64,000 bases of DNA from Cristatella mucedo (taxonomy: Eukaryota > Bryozoa > Phylactolaemata > Cristatellidae): positions 621,001 to 685,000 of the forward strand of contig WPIO01000060.1 of the NCBI GenBank assembly GCA_009760855.2, read 5' to 3'. Position 1 is the first letter of the stretch, and the number at the start of each line of letters is the position of its first letter. The position numbers and the translations under genes are program-made. This document shows, in pieces, positions 45,330-57,594 of this stretch. Under the pieces are notes generated by a model. It was given only the letters and a program-made list of their open reading frames with translations, had not been told where the DNA came from and ran no database searches.

Positions 45330-46250
45330 AGGAACTGGATAAAACACCTACAGGAAACGCTAGAACAAACTTAACTAAGATAGATGGTGAAAGCAAGAAA
45401 CAATTAAACAGGAAAATCCAGTCAGCGCACTAGTACAGTATCCTTATAGCTGCACAGTGCGTGCTGGCTTCTTGCTATCTATTTATTAGGCATTGCAAGA
45501 GGGCACAGAGTCTCTCAAAGCTGCTCCTTTGATGACAACGAGCTGCCGACAGTGACTGACATCAACAGCTGGTGATACCGATACGTTACTCTGGCTTACC
45601 TAACCCTGGTATATTAGCAGGTCAGATAAGGGTGTCGATCCATGCTTTCTCACCGGAACTGCCCGGCGTAGCTACCGGCTTTTCTTATGGGCCGCGCAGG
45701 CCGACTCAAACCGGTCTTCTTGCGTGGACACTGGACTGGGTGCAGGCGCTTGCTTTCACTAAAGTCCTGCTTTCACTAGAGTCCGCTGATCCGGGACCAC
45801 GGGAGCACCAGCTTCGCTACATGGCTGCAGCAGGGCGTGTAGGCTATCGTGCAGCACACGATATATCTCGCCACGGAAGTCTCTACACAAAGGGAATCAA
45901 TGGAGCTGCCGAGGCACTCGATCAGCAAGCGCTAAATCAGCTGGCTGCAGGGGCTTGTGAGCAGGAGCTGCTGCCGCTCAGGAGCTCCTGCTCCTCCTCT
46001 GTCGGACTCCGACTCTGTGGATTCACTTTTTCCCGAGGGCAGCTCCCCAGCAATGCTCCCAGTGAAACAGGCGATGCGATTGGACAAATGCAGCGAACAC
46101 ACTGGCCAGGGGTCATTCTGGCCGGGAGCAGCTGACCAACCGGAGAACCTGTTAATTAAGGGTTTTTATTCGACGCTCGCTTTGCACATCCACAGAAAGC
46201 TCCCAGCGAAAACTGGCCGATTAACTGGTCAACTACGTAAGCAGAAATGT
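45330..46250. other. Open frame of 187 codons without recognisable product
   Basis: Plus-strand frame 45572-46135 is the longest unexplained frame outside low-complexity DNA. It has no signal peptide, domain or convincing splice context that I can see. Probably chance. Confidence 0.3.
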
Positions 46251-46348
46251 TCTGGCGCTTGTAAAGTACCTAGTACATATGACAGAGATTTAGATTTCTT
46301 AGGGTGCTATGCAAAGGTCTCTATTATATTATTATTCCTAATATTCTA
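46250..46348 (+). mobile_element. Diverged LINE-A/SINE-2 type hairpin tail
   Basis: TTGTAAAGTACCTAGTACAT, AGAGATTTAGATTTCTTAGG and GTGCTATGCAAA, then ATTATATTATTATTCC. Same architecture as the shared tail, with the stem weakened. Confidence 0.5.
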
Positions 46349-46493
46349 GAGAAGTAAAGTGTAAATGAGAGCGACGATCAGGACGTGCGGCTAAATGCTC
46401 CAGTAGGGCTGAAACTTTTGACTACTCGAACCGCCCAGCGTTCTCTAAGCCCCAGAGAGTCACTTCCTTTAGCAAACAGATCGTGCCGGTCTC

Positions 46494-46498
46494 TCTCG

Positions 46499-46531
<33 letters not shown>

Positions 46532-46550
46532 CATATATATACCATATGGT
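46494..46550. repeat. CT and TA microsatellite
   Basis: (CT)n from 46497 to 46518 followed by TATATATATACATATATATAC. Confidence 0.9.
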
Positions 46551-46899
46551 ATAAACCTGTACAGTACATATAGTATATATGCATATGCCTCTCTTTCTGT
46601 TTATGTCTCTGTCTCTCTGTGGCAGCTGGGACACTAAGCAGAAGAAGGATCAGCGAAACAGGATCCAATATTTACACAGAATGTCTGGGTGGCCTGCATT
46701 GCCTGCAGCGCTGCTTCGAGGGCTCAAAAAGCCAGCAGCAGCAGCGGAGACCCTGGACCCTCGGACTCGGTCGCCAGGCGAGCAGCTGCGACAAGTCTCC
46801 AGCGAATGCATCGACGCGAGCCACGAATGGCAAGTGCTCCTAAACGAACGGAACTGAATTGGCATGCTGGAGCTGAATGCGAGCCGCACCATTTTAGCA

Positions 46900-49480
46900 A
46901 AGCCACCACAGCCGTGGAGAATGCAGCCAGCGGGGGGGGGGGGGGGCCCCTCCCCCCCCCCCCCCGTTATAAGCAGTCTCCTTCCTCGGCGCTGCGCTGC
47001 TACTAACGCGAGGCGACTTCGCTGGCGCGGAAAAGCTCTGACGGCTCCCGGGGTTCGCTGTGCGTCGTCTGTGCAGATCTGACATTCGTTATCGTCGCAT
47101 TAGCACGCGTTGGCCTCGAGGCCACGAGGGCACAGTGTGAGTCGCGCCTCTGGTCGCATTAGCTCACAGTCAGACTCTCTCAGATTGTGAAGGATCGACA
47201 CAGAATGCGTTCGCGAAACGCAGGTGCAATCTGCAACCCTTCCTCGATGGCGCCTACTCACATGGATACTAGATGGTACCTACTCACAAAGCTTCGGCTT
47301 GTGGCCCGAGTGACCCGAGGTTCGGCCTCCCTCGGGCGGCGACTTCACAAACCGGGAAGTGAGCCGTCACCGGTGCGAGGCAGGAGCGGCACGGGCAAGG
47401 CGTGACGCGGCCGAGCGAGCGGCAGTGGCCGCAGCAGCAGCACCAGCAGCAGCTGCTGCTGCGGCAGCTCAGAGCCTCTCCCTCGCGGGTCAAGAGGCCG
47501 CTGGCTGCTGCGACACGGACGCTCCGCACGGCCGGAAGCGCCGCCCGGGTTCGCCGCCGGAGCGCGAGGGCCCGTCGGTTCGAACAGCGACCTGACTGCG
47601 AATCAATCAGCCAGCGGGATCACGCCAGCCCGACGCGGCTCCGCTCGCGCGGGCGACAGAGCCCCAGCCGTCGGTCGTCGCCGCGCGGCAGCATGGTGGC
47701 TGCGGCGGCGGTCGCTGCGGCGGCGTCCGCCGCCGCCGCCGCAGCCACCACCGTGCTGGCGTCCGCGCCTCTGCCGCACTCGGCGGGCGCTGCCGAGCGC
47801 GGCAGAATCCGAAGGGACGACGACGAGCGTCCGGACGGACGGGTGCCTTCGCGGGGCTGGGCCAACGGGTGCGGCGTCGGCGGACCGGCCGCCGCCGCCG
47901 CCGCGGCGAGCCGCGCGCCCGATCGTCGGACGAGCGCGCTGGCGACGTCGGGGCGGCCGGAAAGAGTGGGCTCGAAGGAGGCCAATAGCCCCCACGCCCG
48001 AGCTCCACAGGTAGCCGCCGCGGCTCCAGCACGACGGTCGGGCGGCCGCCGGACAGAGGCAGCGTGAGCCGAACGCGCCTGCGCTTGATTTATTTCGCGC
48101 CGCATTTCTTACCTGGTGGCGCTCGAGTCGGCTCAGAGCGCGAGGCGAGCAGCGACGCCGCCGTCGGCGACCCGCTCACGCGCACCAACCGTCGACGCCA
48201 TGTTTATTGGACGGAGTCAACCCGAGAGGTCGCCCAGTTAATGCCCGGTGCTGCTGCGCGCGCACGCGCGGCCGACCGACCGTCGGTCTGCGGTCGGGAT
48301 CGGCCGAGAAAAGAGCGAGAACCGTAGAGGGTAGGCAGGCGAGCGTCGTCGTCGGCAGAGCCAGCGGACACTCCTCCTCCTCTTCTTCTTCGGTCGTGGG
48401 CAGCGCCCGCGGCCGCCGTAACGGGTGCACGAGCTCGGTAGCGATTCAAGTTTTTTCCGCCAAAGGATTCGCCAGTGCACGGCGCCAGCCTTCGCTCGGC
48501 GCGGCCGCTCGAGTAAACGCGCGGACGCGCAGGTGCGCGCGTGCACGAGTACACGCGCGCACACACGCTCGCGCGCACTCTCGCGCACGCAACACGCGCG
48601 CAAACGCACGCAGCAGAGGCACCCTCACGCATCCGACTCTTGCCCGACTTGTGCGGGCGACCCCAGGTGCTCGAGACCCAACTAAGTCGCTGGGGCGGCG
48701 CGGCGGTGGCCGGTACGCAGCCTGCCGCTGGCGGCGCTGCCGCCGGGATGCGCGCGTCGCTGCCAGTTTGCGCGTACCTGCGAAGGGGAAGCGCTCGGGC
48801 GCTGCCGACTGACTGACTGACTGACCGACCGAGTGGCCGTGCGGCGAGACGACGCCGAACCCTCAGCGCCGCCGCCTAAGCCGATCGCAGAGGCGCGGCT
48901 GCGGTGCCGTCGTCACGACTGGCGGCTCATGCGGGCGCCGCCCGAGGGAGAGGCGTCGGCCACCGCGAATTCAGCCAGTCGGCGAGCCCACACCACCGAG
49001 CCGGGCACTTGCCGACTGTGGCGCTCGGGGGCGCGTCGGCGGCGCACCACGCGGACGCAGCCAGGCGTCGACGATGGCTTGAGCGCGCCGCCGCCGCCGC
49101 CCGGGCGTCGCTAGTCATTCGCTCGCGCGCTTCGCCGAGCGCCAGGCTGGCTACGGAACGATGGCGGAACCTGGGATTGGGCAACGAGGAGAAGGAAAAC
49201 CGTTCGCCGACGAGCGCGTCGACAGGCCGGTTGGCCGGTTGTCGCCGGTTGTCGCCGGTTGGCTCGAATTTTCGTCGCCAATCTTTGCCGCTCGGAAATC
49301 ACCCGCGGCCACCGCGGGTACGCCGGAAGCAGCGGGACCGGGGCGCGGCGCGGTCTTTTGCGGCAGCATTTTGCGGCGTGGCTGCGCGTTTAGCAGGAGA
49401 AAAGATGCCATTGCGTAAAAGCCGTGGAGCCGAACGCCACCGTCTCGGACCCGCATGGCAAAATCTTCTCTCGCAACCTG
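46900..49480. promoter_or_regulatory. CpG-island-like block, candidate promoter
   Basis: Very GC-rich and CpG-dense compared with the AT-rich repeats around it, with CGG/CCG runs (47690-47760, 47880-47910). At 48192-48203 the minus strand reads CCAATAAACATGGCGTC, a CCAAT box next to a YY1-like ATGGCG; at 49155-49168 the plus strand has ACGATGGCGGAAC. These are common in TATA-less promoters. Long open frames on both strands here are the expected result of few AT-rich stop codons. They show only Ala/Arg/Pro-rich sequence with no recognisable domain. It could be the distal promoter and non-coding exon of the plexin gene, 18 kb upstream, or of another gene. Confidence 0.5.
46932..46965. repeat. 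Facing G15 and C14 runs
   Basis: G15 (46932-46946), CCCCT, then C14 (46952-46965). The runs can pair as a hairpin or form quadruplex and i-motif structures. Run lengths may be affected by assembly error. Confidence 0.8.
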
Positions 49481-49489
49481 TCCTTTATT

Positions 49490-50090
49490 ATTACCGGAAA
49501 GGAACGCTGTAATAATTGTAATATAGTGCGTTGTAAGTGTCGCTCCCTAAGCGAACATAAGTCTCTGTGCAGGCGAGATACAGCTCGCAGCAAGAGAGTC
49601 AGAGAGTAAGTGTCATGCACAGCATCCCATACGCAAAAGCAAACAAATGTCAATCCCAAGCCTGAATGCTAAAGCAAACGTAAAGACACTCGTGGCCATC
49701 GATTACTAAGGAATATGGCTAGTAGCGTGCACTGAAATGGCGGACACGTGGGTGCGAAAACCCCAGTGGAACCCGAAACGGACAATTTCACTGGGAGGGG
49801 CGCGTGGCAGTGCTGTTCGAAACTGTCGCGTCTTAAACTGGCACTTGAAGGTGGCAAGGTCACTGCACTTTGCGACCGACGGTACCCGGAAGTGAGTTCC
49901 AGACTTTCGGTGCATACGAGAAGGCTCGATTGCCAAAAGTCTTCAGTTTAGCGCGAGGGACGTCGAGACGATTGAGATGCTGCAAAGCTGGCTGTGCGAG
50001 AGCGTCTTCGCCCGCGAGTGACTCGCTGAGTCATCTCAGGGCGCCATTTTAGTTCTCGGGATGACGACCACCAGACGCGAGGCTGCCTCG
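49490..50090 (-). mobile_element. GC-rich diverged LINE-A relative beside the CpG block
   Basis: The minus frame 49936-49706 reads MHRKSGTHFRVPSVAKC, then LATFKCQFKTRQFRTALP. This corresponds to the LINE-A end KAWNSLPT...LTTFKKNLKTHLFRTAL. A divergent hairpin tail with ACTTATGTTCGCTTAGG lies at 49500-49570. Base composition is richer in GC than other copies, suggesting an older copy or a sister family. Confidence 0.65.
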
Positions 50091-50249
50091 CCCTATTCAG
50101 CTGCCAGCTGAGCCGGGTTTCTACGGATTACCACAGTCCGCTCTAATTAAGCAAACACTGACGGGAAGTCATCATTTTCCCGAAGCCCCAATGTTTTGAG
50201 TGAATATTGTGCGAGCAGGTGTTATCATGTACCGACCGAATTTCGAGAC

Positions 50250-52560
50250 AATCGCGTGTAGGCGTTTTTGTGCGAATGGGCTGCAAAGACGCTGGCCAAT
50301 GACCGCAGTTCCCTTTCACCTTTCACCTCGAACCGACCGTGAATCGGCTGCTGCCCGTAGCTCCAGCTTGGATTGGGTACAACGCGGCGCGATCTGTCGA
50401 CTGCAGCTGCCGAATTTCGCGTTCGCCATTTCGCGCTCTCGTTCGTTCTCAAGCAGTCCGCTGCAATTGAGTGTGCAGCGGACCGAAACAATGCCGCCAA
50501 CAACCGCCGAACAACGCCGAAATCCACCTTCACCCGCTGCAAAGCGACAGAAATCCTCAGCGGAAAGCTTCTTTGCTTCGATCGCATACGACGATTCACT
50601 CTTTGAAAAGTATGCTCACAAAATGTCGCTAGAATTGGCCGAAGTGTTCTCGTGGAATGCTCTGCAATGGACTTCAACGCTCCAGGGGAATACAGCAATC
50701 CATTTTAATCCGCCAAGAAATTACCAGAAATAGGAGGCTGAGTCAAGCTCAAATTTGCATTGCATATTACAGCGAACGGTGTCAAGTGCGCACCCACGTA
50801 CATTTAAGTCGCTGTGCAAGTGCGATCTCACGGCAAATGCACGGCAATCACCTGAAATGGCTCTGGGAACTACCGCCAACCACTCTAATTCAATGCAAAT
50901 CATTACCAAATCGTCAATGCAAATCTCTAATTTAGATTGCATTTAATTCAACAGTCAGCTTAAAGTGCACAAACAAAAATCTTTCGTCATTACACCTGCA
51001 CGTTCTCAAACACTGCCCTGCAAATGATTGCAACAGCCCATTCGAATACCGTAATGCTACGCAGAGTGATAGGAAGTTGTACAGAATGGCTAATTTTGAT
51101 TCCATAGTACTCCAGTCTACGTTTAGCGTATACCCCGTGTGCTCATTCGGGCATTCTAGTGCAATGCACTACAATCGACTGCACTGGCCCAGACCACTAC
51201 TACAATCTATTGCAGCACGCCAAAAAATGTCCAGCAATTGAATTCGCTTCGCTCAAATTGTTGTGAATGCATAGGTCGGAGTACTAGGTTCAAAGTGCAC
51301 CTACGTAATTTCAGCTCGTCGCGCACGCACTGCGGCTGGCAATGCACGGCAATGCGCGGCAATTGGTTACGCAATCGGTCTCGACGAGCCGAAGCCGCAA
51401 TCCATCAACCAGACCTTGGCCCGTGCTGAGCTCAAATTCTCACTGCGCACACAAAAATTTCAGTTTTAAAGAAAATGTATTTTTTAAGTAGTCTTGTCCT
51501 TCAATTGCCGGGCAATGCACTGCAATCGACAGCAATGGCAGAACCGGTTGCAATGGCCGGGCCCAAATCCATCAACCCGTGGCAAATCGAGCTGAAGTTG
51601 GCTGCGCCCAGACGCAGTTTATACTCGGTGCTGCTTTGCACCCTATTCGCTGTTTCATATAATACTCGCGGCGTGCCTAAGGAATGCCACTGCGAACGCT
51701 CACTCACTCTCGGGGAACTGCAATACCGTCGACTGCCGTGGCCGGGGGGGGGGGGCCAGCACCGCAATTCACTACGTTCCGTCACCAATCGTCCAGAAAT
51801 TGTGCTCGCGAAGCTCCAATTTACAGCGCACCGTGTTTAAAGTGTGCTCTTACAATCATCGAAAATTCATGGCAAGCAATCGACAGCAAGGGCCACTGTC
51901 GCAATGCTCTAGACTTCACCTCAAATCGACCGGCTTCCCGAAGCTCCGATGCTCTCAGCATTTAACATTGCTATGCTTCCAAAGTAAATCAAAAATATTT
52001 TTTCAAGTCGAGTTTGCATCGCAATTGTCGGATAATGCGCCAGAAATTCAATGCGGTCCCTAACAAAGCAACGAGAAAGTGACGCAACTCCAAATTCCCT
52101 GGCGAATTGCTGAGCATCGTGTTTATAGTTAGACCGCTTCATTTGAACCCAGTGTGCATGCACAATCCTATGCGATGCGTGGCAATCGAAAGGAATCGAA
52201 GGGGTAAAAACCGCAATCTACTACGATCCGCCACAAATCGACCGGAAATAGGCTGTCCAAACCTCCAATTTAAATTGCGAAATATAGTGCATCGCGATTA
52301 AAGCGTAACCGCTTAATTGTATTCCGTTGCGCGAGTACAATTGTTGGCGATGGATGGCAATCGATTGCAATGTCTCTGGCCAAAGCCAAAGTAATCCACT
52401 GCAGCAATCCATCGAAAGTCGAGCACGACCTGCGAGGCTGCGAGAAGCTCAGATTTTCATTGCACATAGCATTTCGCTGCGAGTACTTTTTACATCGTCC
52501 TGCGGCGGTGCGACGTTCGAACGTTGTACTTGCAAGCATGCCTGCTCACAGACAACTAAA
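50250..52560. repeat. Degenerate tandem array, period about 165-185 bp
   Basis: Two landmarks recur in a fixed order. One is a GCAATGCACxGCAATCGA-like block (50835, 51163, 51342, 51511, 51698, 51883, 52168, 52352). The other is an AAGCTCAAATTTxCATTGC-like block (50748, 50920, 51250, 51425, 51803, 52260, 52446). Spacing between neighbours is mostly 163-187 bp. Around 12 heavily diverged units are present, with one stretch enlarged by a G-run near 51746. Open frames inside are short and unrelated between units. Confidence 0.7.
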
Positions 52561-52564
52561 GTAA

Positions 52565-53565
52565 AGAAAGGCTGAAACCCCGTTTTAACAAATAGCAAGT
52601 AGAATCGCACGATTGCTATACTGACGTGAAAGCAGTCGCGAAAAGCGAGCATAATAAATGTGTAATAAATTAAAGAAGAGAATGTAAATTCTGGTCGGTT
52701 TATGGTAGTAGAGTAGATGATGGTACTGACCCGATTGATTGATTGAAGGCAACTGCAGTGCACGGAACGGGAACGCTCATCAAGATTGTAGGAACGTTTT
52801 TTCTTTGGTTAAATTGCGGAAAAAACTAGTAGCAACGAAAACACACATTTAATAGGCACACACTTTAAGAGTGGTTACCGTAGTCAAAGTGAATCTGACG
52901 AGCTTGAAGTTGGAGAGGTTCTCTGCTCTGAAGGGGGAGTGTGCTGGACTAGTTCATGAGCTCTTGACAGAGGCACTTTAAACACCTTAAAAAGAGTTTA
53001 GTGCAACATGCGCTATAAATAGACCAGTACGTCAGCACGGTTTCTACGGATTTTTTGGCGGTTTCCGGCTGATTGATACGTCTTGCGTTTAAGTAATAGC
53101 CTAGGCTTGTTTAGTCCACTTACCAGACGAAGGGAATGCTGGAAACCTACGAGATAGTTCGTTTACTTGAATCGATAGTGCTGCAATGGGAATTCAGCTT
53201 TGCTGCAATGTGAATTCAGCTTTTAGATGCATCTAGACAATTTCTGGTAGATTAGCGGTGGATAAGAACGAATTGGTGTTTTCCAGGGCCACTGCATTCG
53301 AATATTGTGCATTAACAGGAAAAAAAATAGGCTAAATGCCTTTACAACAGTGTGAGAGCACTTCAAACAGAGTGCCCTGAAATGTGAAATCCATTTAGTA
53401 GCTCCGCATAATCATTTTGTTGTCAATTTGCAAGGGATCATAACGGATCGGCCCAGGGTATTGCAGCCGATTGCAAATCGAAATCGTCTGATTTTGTCTA
53501 AAGACAAGCACTAATAAGGAAATTTCTTGGTTGCACAACGCTGCTTTATGATATATATTACACAC
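52565..53565. other. No feature recognised
   Basis: AT-rich DNA right of the 175-bp array. No gene or mobile element identified. Confidence 0.5.
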
Positions 53566-53569
53566 ACAT

Positions 53570-53588
53570 ACGCGCGCGCGCACACACA

Positions 53589-53627
<39 letters not shown>

Positions 53628-53648
53628 GCACACACACACACACATATA
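53570..53648. repeat. CA/CG microsatellite
   Basis: Alternating purine-pyrimidine (CA)n with CGCGCGCG stretches, prone to Z-DNA. Confidence 0.93.
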
Positions 53649-54284
53649 TAAAGCAGGAAATCTAAACTGAAGCTTCAATTGACTATTTCAGGATGATTTC
53701 CAATGAATTGCAAATAATTGCGGTATTGCAGGAAAAAATGTGAGGCACGGACAGCAAAGGAACCTAATCTTGCATCTTTTTTGGAAAATCGATTTGAAGG
53801 CAGCTTTTCTCTGACGCAGCAACAAAAAGAGACCGGAGCGAAAGATCCAGAGCGTCAGTGCGAGATTCCAGCTCCAAAGTAACCGCATTGAAAACCCAAT
53901 AATGATATCCCTGCGAAGATCTTTCACGGGATAGTGATGGAAAACATGCAAATCACTTAATTACAACACGCGTAGTCGGCGAAGTCAGGACGAAGATAAT
54001 TCATTTGGATCGCACGCGTTGACTTTATTCTTGCATATATTCATCACTAGCCATCATCCAAGCTCTATTTAACCACACCAGCATGGAGAAGGCAACTGGG
54101 CGCAGCATTGGCGCCCAGTGGGCACCCAGGCACACGCAGGCACCCAGTAGATTATTAATTCTCTCAAAGTCTCTGCCTGCTGCTCCGACGTTTTCTTTTA
54201 AAATGTTTTATAGAACGCCTATCGCATTCATCACGTCAGCGTGCAGAATTTTGGTTTTATGAAACGCCTTGAAGATTATAAATT

Positions 54285-54425
54285 AGTAGATTATTATTAG
54301 CTATTTATATTATTAATATTAGATTAAGAATAATAAATAATATTCTTAATAAATAATATTCTTAATAATAATATTCTTAATATTAATATTAATGATAATT
54401 TTAATCTTAATATTAATAATAATCC
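54285..54425. repeat. AT-rich block with repeated AATATTCTTAAT
   Basis: Three close copies of AATAATATTCTTAAT (54339-54381), with partial inverted symmetry, within nearly pure A+T sequence. Confidence 0.8.
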
Positions 54426-54799
54426 GTAGTTAAAATCCTAATAAGTTACACAAACTTTCGGTTGAATGGAATCAATGATCCACAACCTTTTACAAGTCCA
54501 AAGATATTCAATCGCAGAGTCTCAGAACTATGTTTGTTAAATATTCCACTGCTAACTGAATTCTCAATATTATGCACAAGCTTGATGATGTAGGGCCCGT
54601 TTCTCAAAGTCGGGATGAATGACGCCTAGAAGGAGTCTTACACTGTACTATGTAGACTGAAATGAAAATTAATCCTTAATTTAAGAGGTAAATCGTGTGG
54701 CCAATTTAGATGCACTTTGCACAAATACGACAGAACACGCCGTGTAAGCCCTTTGGAGCTTTGGCTCTAGTTTAAATAATTTGGCAGCTTCTTGATGTT

Positions 54800-55078
54800 T
54801 TACATATCTAAGACGTCTATTCTCCTACTGATGACTGTCAACAATCTTTTATAGCCGTCCTGATGGGCTACTTTCACCCATCGACTGCCCTCCTGAATCA
54901 GCTATGCTTCGCAATTTTTCTTTGTTGCATGAGATGAAGTCATTCGGCTACCGAATGCTTACCGAAATCCGCTTACGCTGGGAGTACGCTATAGAAAACT
55001 CTCCTGCGTAGTACCCACTTAGTCATAGTGGCTTGTAGAACAGAGATACATTATATTACATTACACTATTATGCAGGC
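54800..55078 (+). mobile_element. LINE-B 3' end, decayed
   Basis: TCTATTCTCCTACTGATGAC, TTTCTTTGTTGCATGAGATG, AAAACTCTCCTGCGTAGTAC and a final TACATTATATTACATTACAC tail on the plus strand. Confidence 0.8.
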
Positions 55079-55079
55079 T

Positions 55080-55890
55080 TCAGAAGCATATGAAAATGAA
55101 TTTTGTTACAATATGGAATTTCCATCGTAGGACGATTCTAATATATATCTAATATAATCTAATATCACCTATACGTTTCCTTATAAAGCATATCCAATGT
55201 TAAAATGATATTTCAAGTCATCTTATTATTTCCTGCAGTCATCCCTTAATTCGTTAAGGCTAGAAAAAAAATGATTAAGTGTTTATGGCACTTGAATAAA
55301 GCTAACTTCCGAATAACGACAGCGAAAACAGATTTTGCCGCAAAGAGATCGAGGGCTTTGCAAATGTGTCTTTAAGTCAGCAAAGCTGCGTCTAATCTCG
55401 CGAAGCGTATCTATTAGCAAAGCGTTATGTATTCAACGTGAGTCCACAACAGTGGCTGATGACTTCCAACAACTATCTGTCGAAACTGAATTTTGCAAGC
55501 CAAAGAGCTTCCTTTTGAAACAGCAAACGCTGGAGGTCGTCGCTATTGTCAGCATGCATCTTCCGGAATGATGTCATTAAGAACTTTTTGCGAGGTTTTA
55601 GTTCTATTCTCGCCACTAATTGCAGTGTGCGAAAAAAATGTTTCTTATACTATTGAAAACTTGAAGCCGGAGGATGGCAATGAATGAAAACTGAAAACAG
55701 TAAAGGCAAGTTGACGCGAGTTATCTGATAGAGGCGACGCACAAACGATAGCGACCAGTCATTCACAGTGCTCAGTAAGATGAACAGCCGTTAGAGTGTT
55801 AGCAAACACAACTTTTGGTCTCTTTAAGAGCTCTCAAGAATAAGAAATTCTTGCTCTCAATAGCCATTATTGAACCCGAAACTTCCAAGA
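55080..55890. other. No feature recognised
   Basis: Short open frames only; none resembles a known protein. Confidence 0.5.
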
Positions 55891-55892
55891 TG

Positions 55893-56062
55893 CCGCCCTA
55901 GTTTTGCCTAGCGCTTAAGGTGCTCGCCTCCAAAGACAGAGGAAAAGGTGATCACCTTCGATGGCCGATGTCGTGGGCTCGAGCCCTGCTGCATTTGTGA
56001 TCCATTTAGATAGTGATTGGGTTCTATTAGGTTGCTAGATTTATGTTTTTATATAAAGCATA
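55893..56062 (+). mobile_element. SINE-2 copy
   Basis: GTTTTGCCTAGCGCTTAAGG, GTCGTGGGCTCGAGCCCTGC, TAGTGATTGGGTTCTATTAG. The tail stem has decayed. Confidence 0.75.
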
Positions 56063-56239
56063 TAGGAGCGAGAAGTAGAGAATTACTTCCAGACAAATTT
56101 ACCTATAAAGATAGTCGATTTGCCATAATGTAAATTTAAATGTCTTGCTCTTAGTATGTTTCACGAATGAGCCTCCACATTTTCAGCCATGTCATAAATC
56201 CACATCGTGACTTGTGCGAAAAAACCAGCAAGTCTGAAT

Positions 56240-56835
56240 AATATGTAATGTATCTCTTTCTGTAACTCCTAAAGCCACAGAGACTATGAGGATGTTACGA
56301 AGGAGAGTTTGGTATAGCGCTTTCACAGCCTAAGCGGCTTTCAGTATCCAATAGACTTCAGCATGCGTAATAAAGAGAAAGTGAGATGCATAGCAGAGTC
56401 AGGAGAGCAGTTGAGGTAGTGAGTAAAATAGCAGCTCAGGAAGGCTGGAAAAGATCTGCTATAGTCGGCAGCAGGAGAGTAGTTGTCATTGCGTAAAAAT
56501 CGTACAAGTGAGTTCCACAGTCTAGGACCTGGAGATCTAAAGCTTTTGACACCAACGGTCTTTAAGTGAAGGAATGGAACGGCTAATTTATTGTCCATAC
56601 ATGACCTGAAGGCACGAAGAGGCTAAAAATGGTGCAGCAGTTCAGCTAGGTATGAAGGAACCAAGCCGTGGCGTGCCTTGTGGATGAGAGTAAGAACTTT
56701 ACTCTGTATCCGTTGATCAACCGGTAGCCATCCTGGCTCTTTTAGCAAGGGAGACACACCTTCAAACCTCTGGTGCTTGCAGTCTAAGTCCTTCGCGAAT
56801 TGTATATGGTCTTTAAGACTTAGCAATCACGAATA
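56240..56835 (-). mobile_element. LINE-B copy, 3' part
   Basis: Minus frames 56826-56623 and 56598-56341 read KHQRFEGVSPLLKEPGWLPV, HKARHGLVPSYLAELLHHF and SFRSPGPRLWNSLVRFL. The tail lies at 56243-56252. Confidence 0.87.
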
Positions 56836-57049
56836 ATATGTTGGACGATGAAAATGAGACGTTAGATTGCTACGTAAGTCGAATTATGGCTGCCGAGATG
56901 TCCATCATGGTTCCTGAATTATAATGACTAGGAACTGGCTATGACGTTCTCTGTAGCTTGGGTGGCATGAAGAGCACAAGTCACTTGATACTCAGCGGAT
57001 TGTGGGCCATGCCGGTCAGTTGTGCTCCGGGCATCAACGAGAGTACGAG

Positions 57050-57225
57050 GTGTATGCGCTAGCGATGGCTTGAGTACGGGCCAGGCGAAGACACTTCAAT
57101 GCCAAGGTCGAGGGGTCGAGGACTCGAGCTGACGATATTTCTCACTGCAGCCTGTAATTTAAGCTGTCAAGAGTCTTCTGACGAGTCAGATAAATATGAG
57201 GCTGCAAAGCAGCCGACCCGGACTC
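57050..57225 (+). mobile_element. Possible old SINE-1 relative
   Basis: GTCAAGAGTCTTCTGACGAG and ATATGAGGCTGCAAAGCAGCC resemble the SINE-1 body and end; GAGGACTCGAGCTG could be a decayed B box. Low confidence. Confidence 0.3.
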
Positions 57226-57275
57226 TAGTGCTGGGCACCTGCTGACCTCTGCGCTGCTGTCAAATGGGCAGCTCT

Positions 57276-57278
<3 letters not shown>

Positions 57279-57354
<76 letters not shown>
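57279..57354. repeat. AT microsatellite, about 37 units
   Basis: Uninterrupted (AT)n ending in ATACATGC. Confidence 0.95.
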
Positions 57355-57356
<2 letters not shown>

Positions 57357-57427
57357 GCACTCCTGCACTCCTTATACTAAAGTTTCTCTTTATTGTTGGC
57401 GTTTATGGTTACCGTCGGAATGCCAGC

Positions 57428-57594
57428 GTGAGCTGCGATGGCACACTAGATGAAGTGGCTGCTTTTCATGACCTCGATCCCGAAGTCGTGGGTTCGAGTC
57501 TTGCGGTGTGCAATCCTTTATTGCCATTGCAAGCGGTGGTGATAGCGGTATGGGCTCTTCTGTCGCTATACAAAAGAGGTTGTTAAATCAGCTA
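57428..57594 (+). mobile_element. SINE-1 copy
   Basis: GTGAGCTGCGATGGCACACT, GTGGGTTCGAGTCTTGC and GTCGCTATACAAAAGAGGTTG, then AATCAGCTAG. Confidence 0.87.

Noticed and set aside
45572-46135. 187-codon plus-strand frame
   Set aside because: No recognisable family or signal; kept only as a note because it is the longest unexplained frame.
47402-49512. Several 140-220 codon open frames on both strands
   Set aside because: Overlapping Ala/Arg/Pro-rich frames in CpG-dense DNA; no domain, and open simply because stop codons are rare in such composition.
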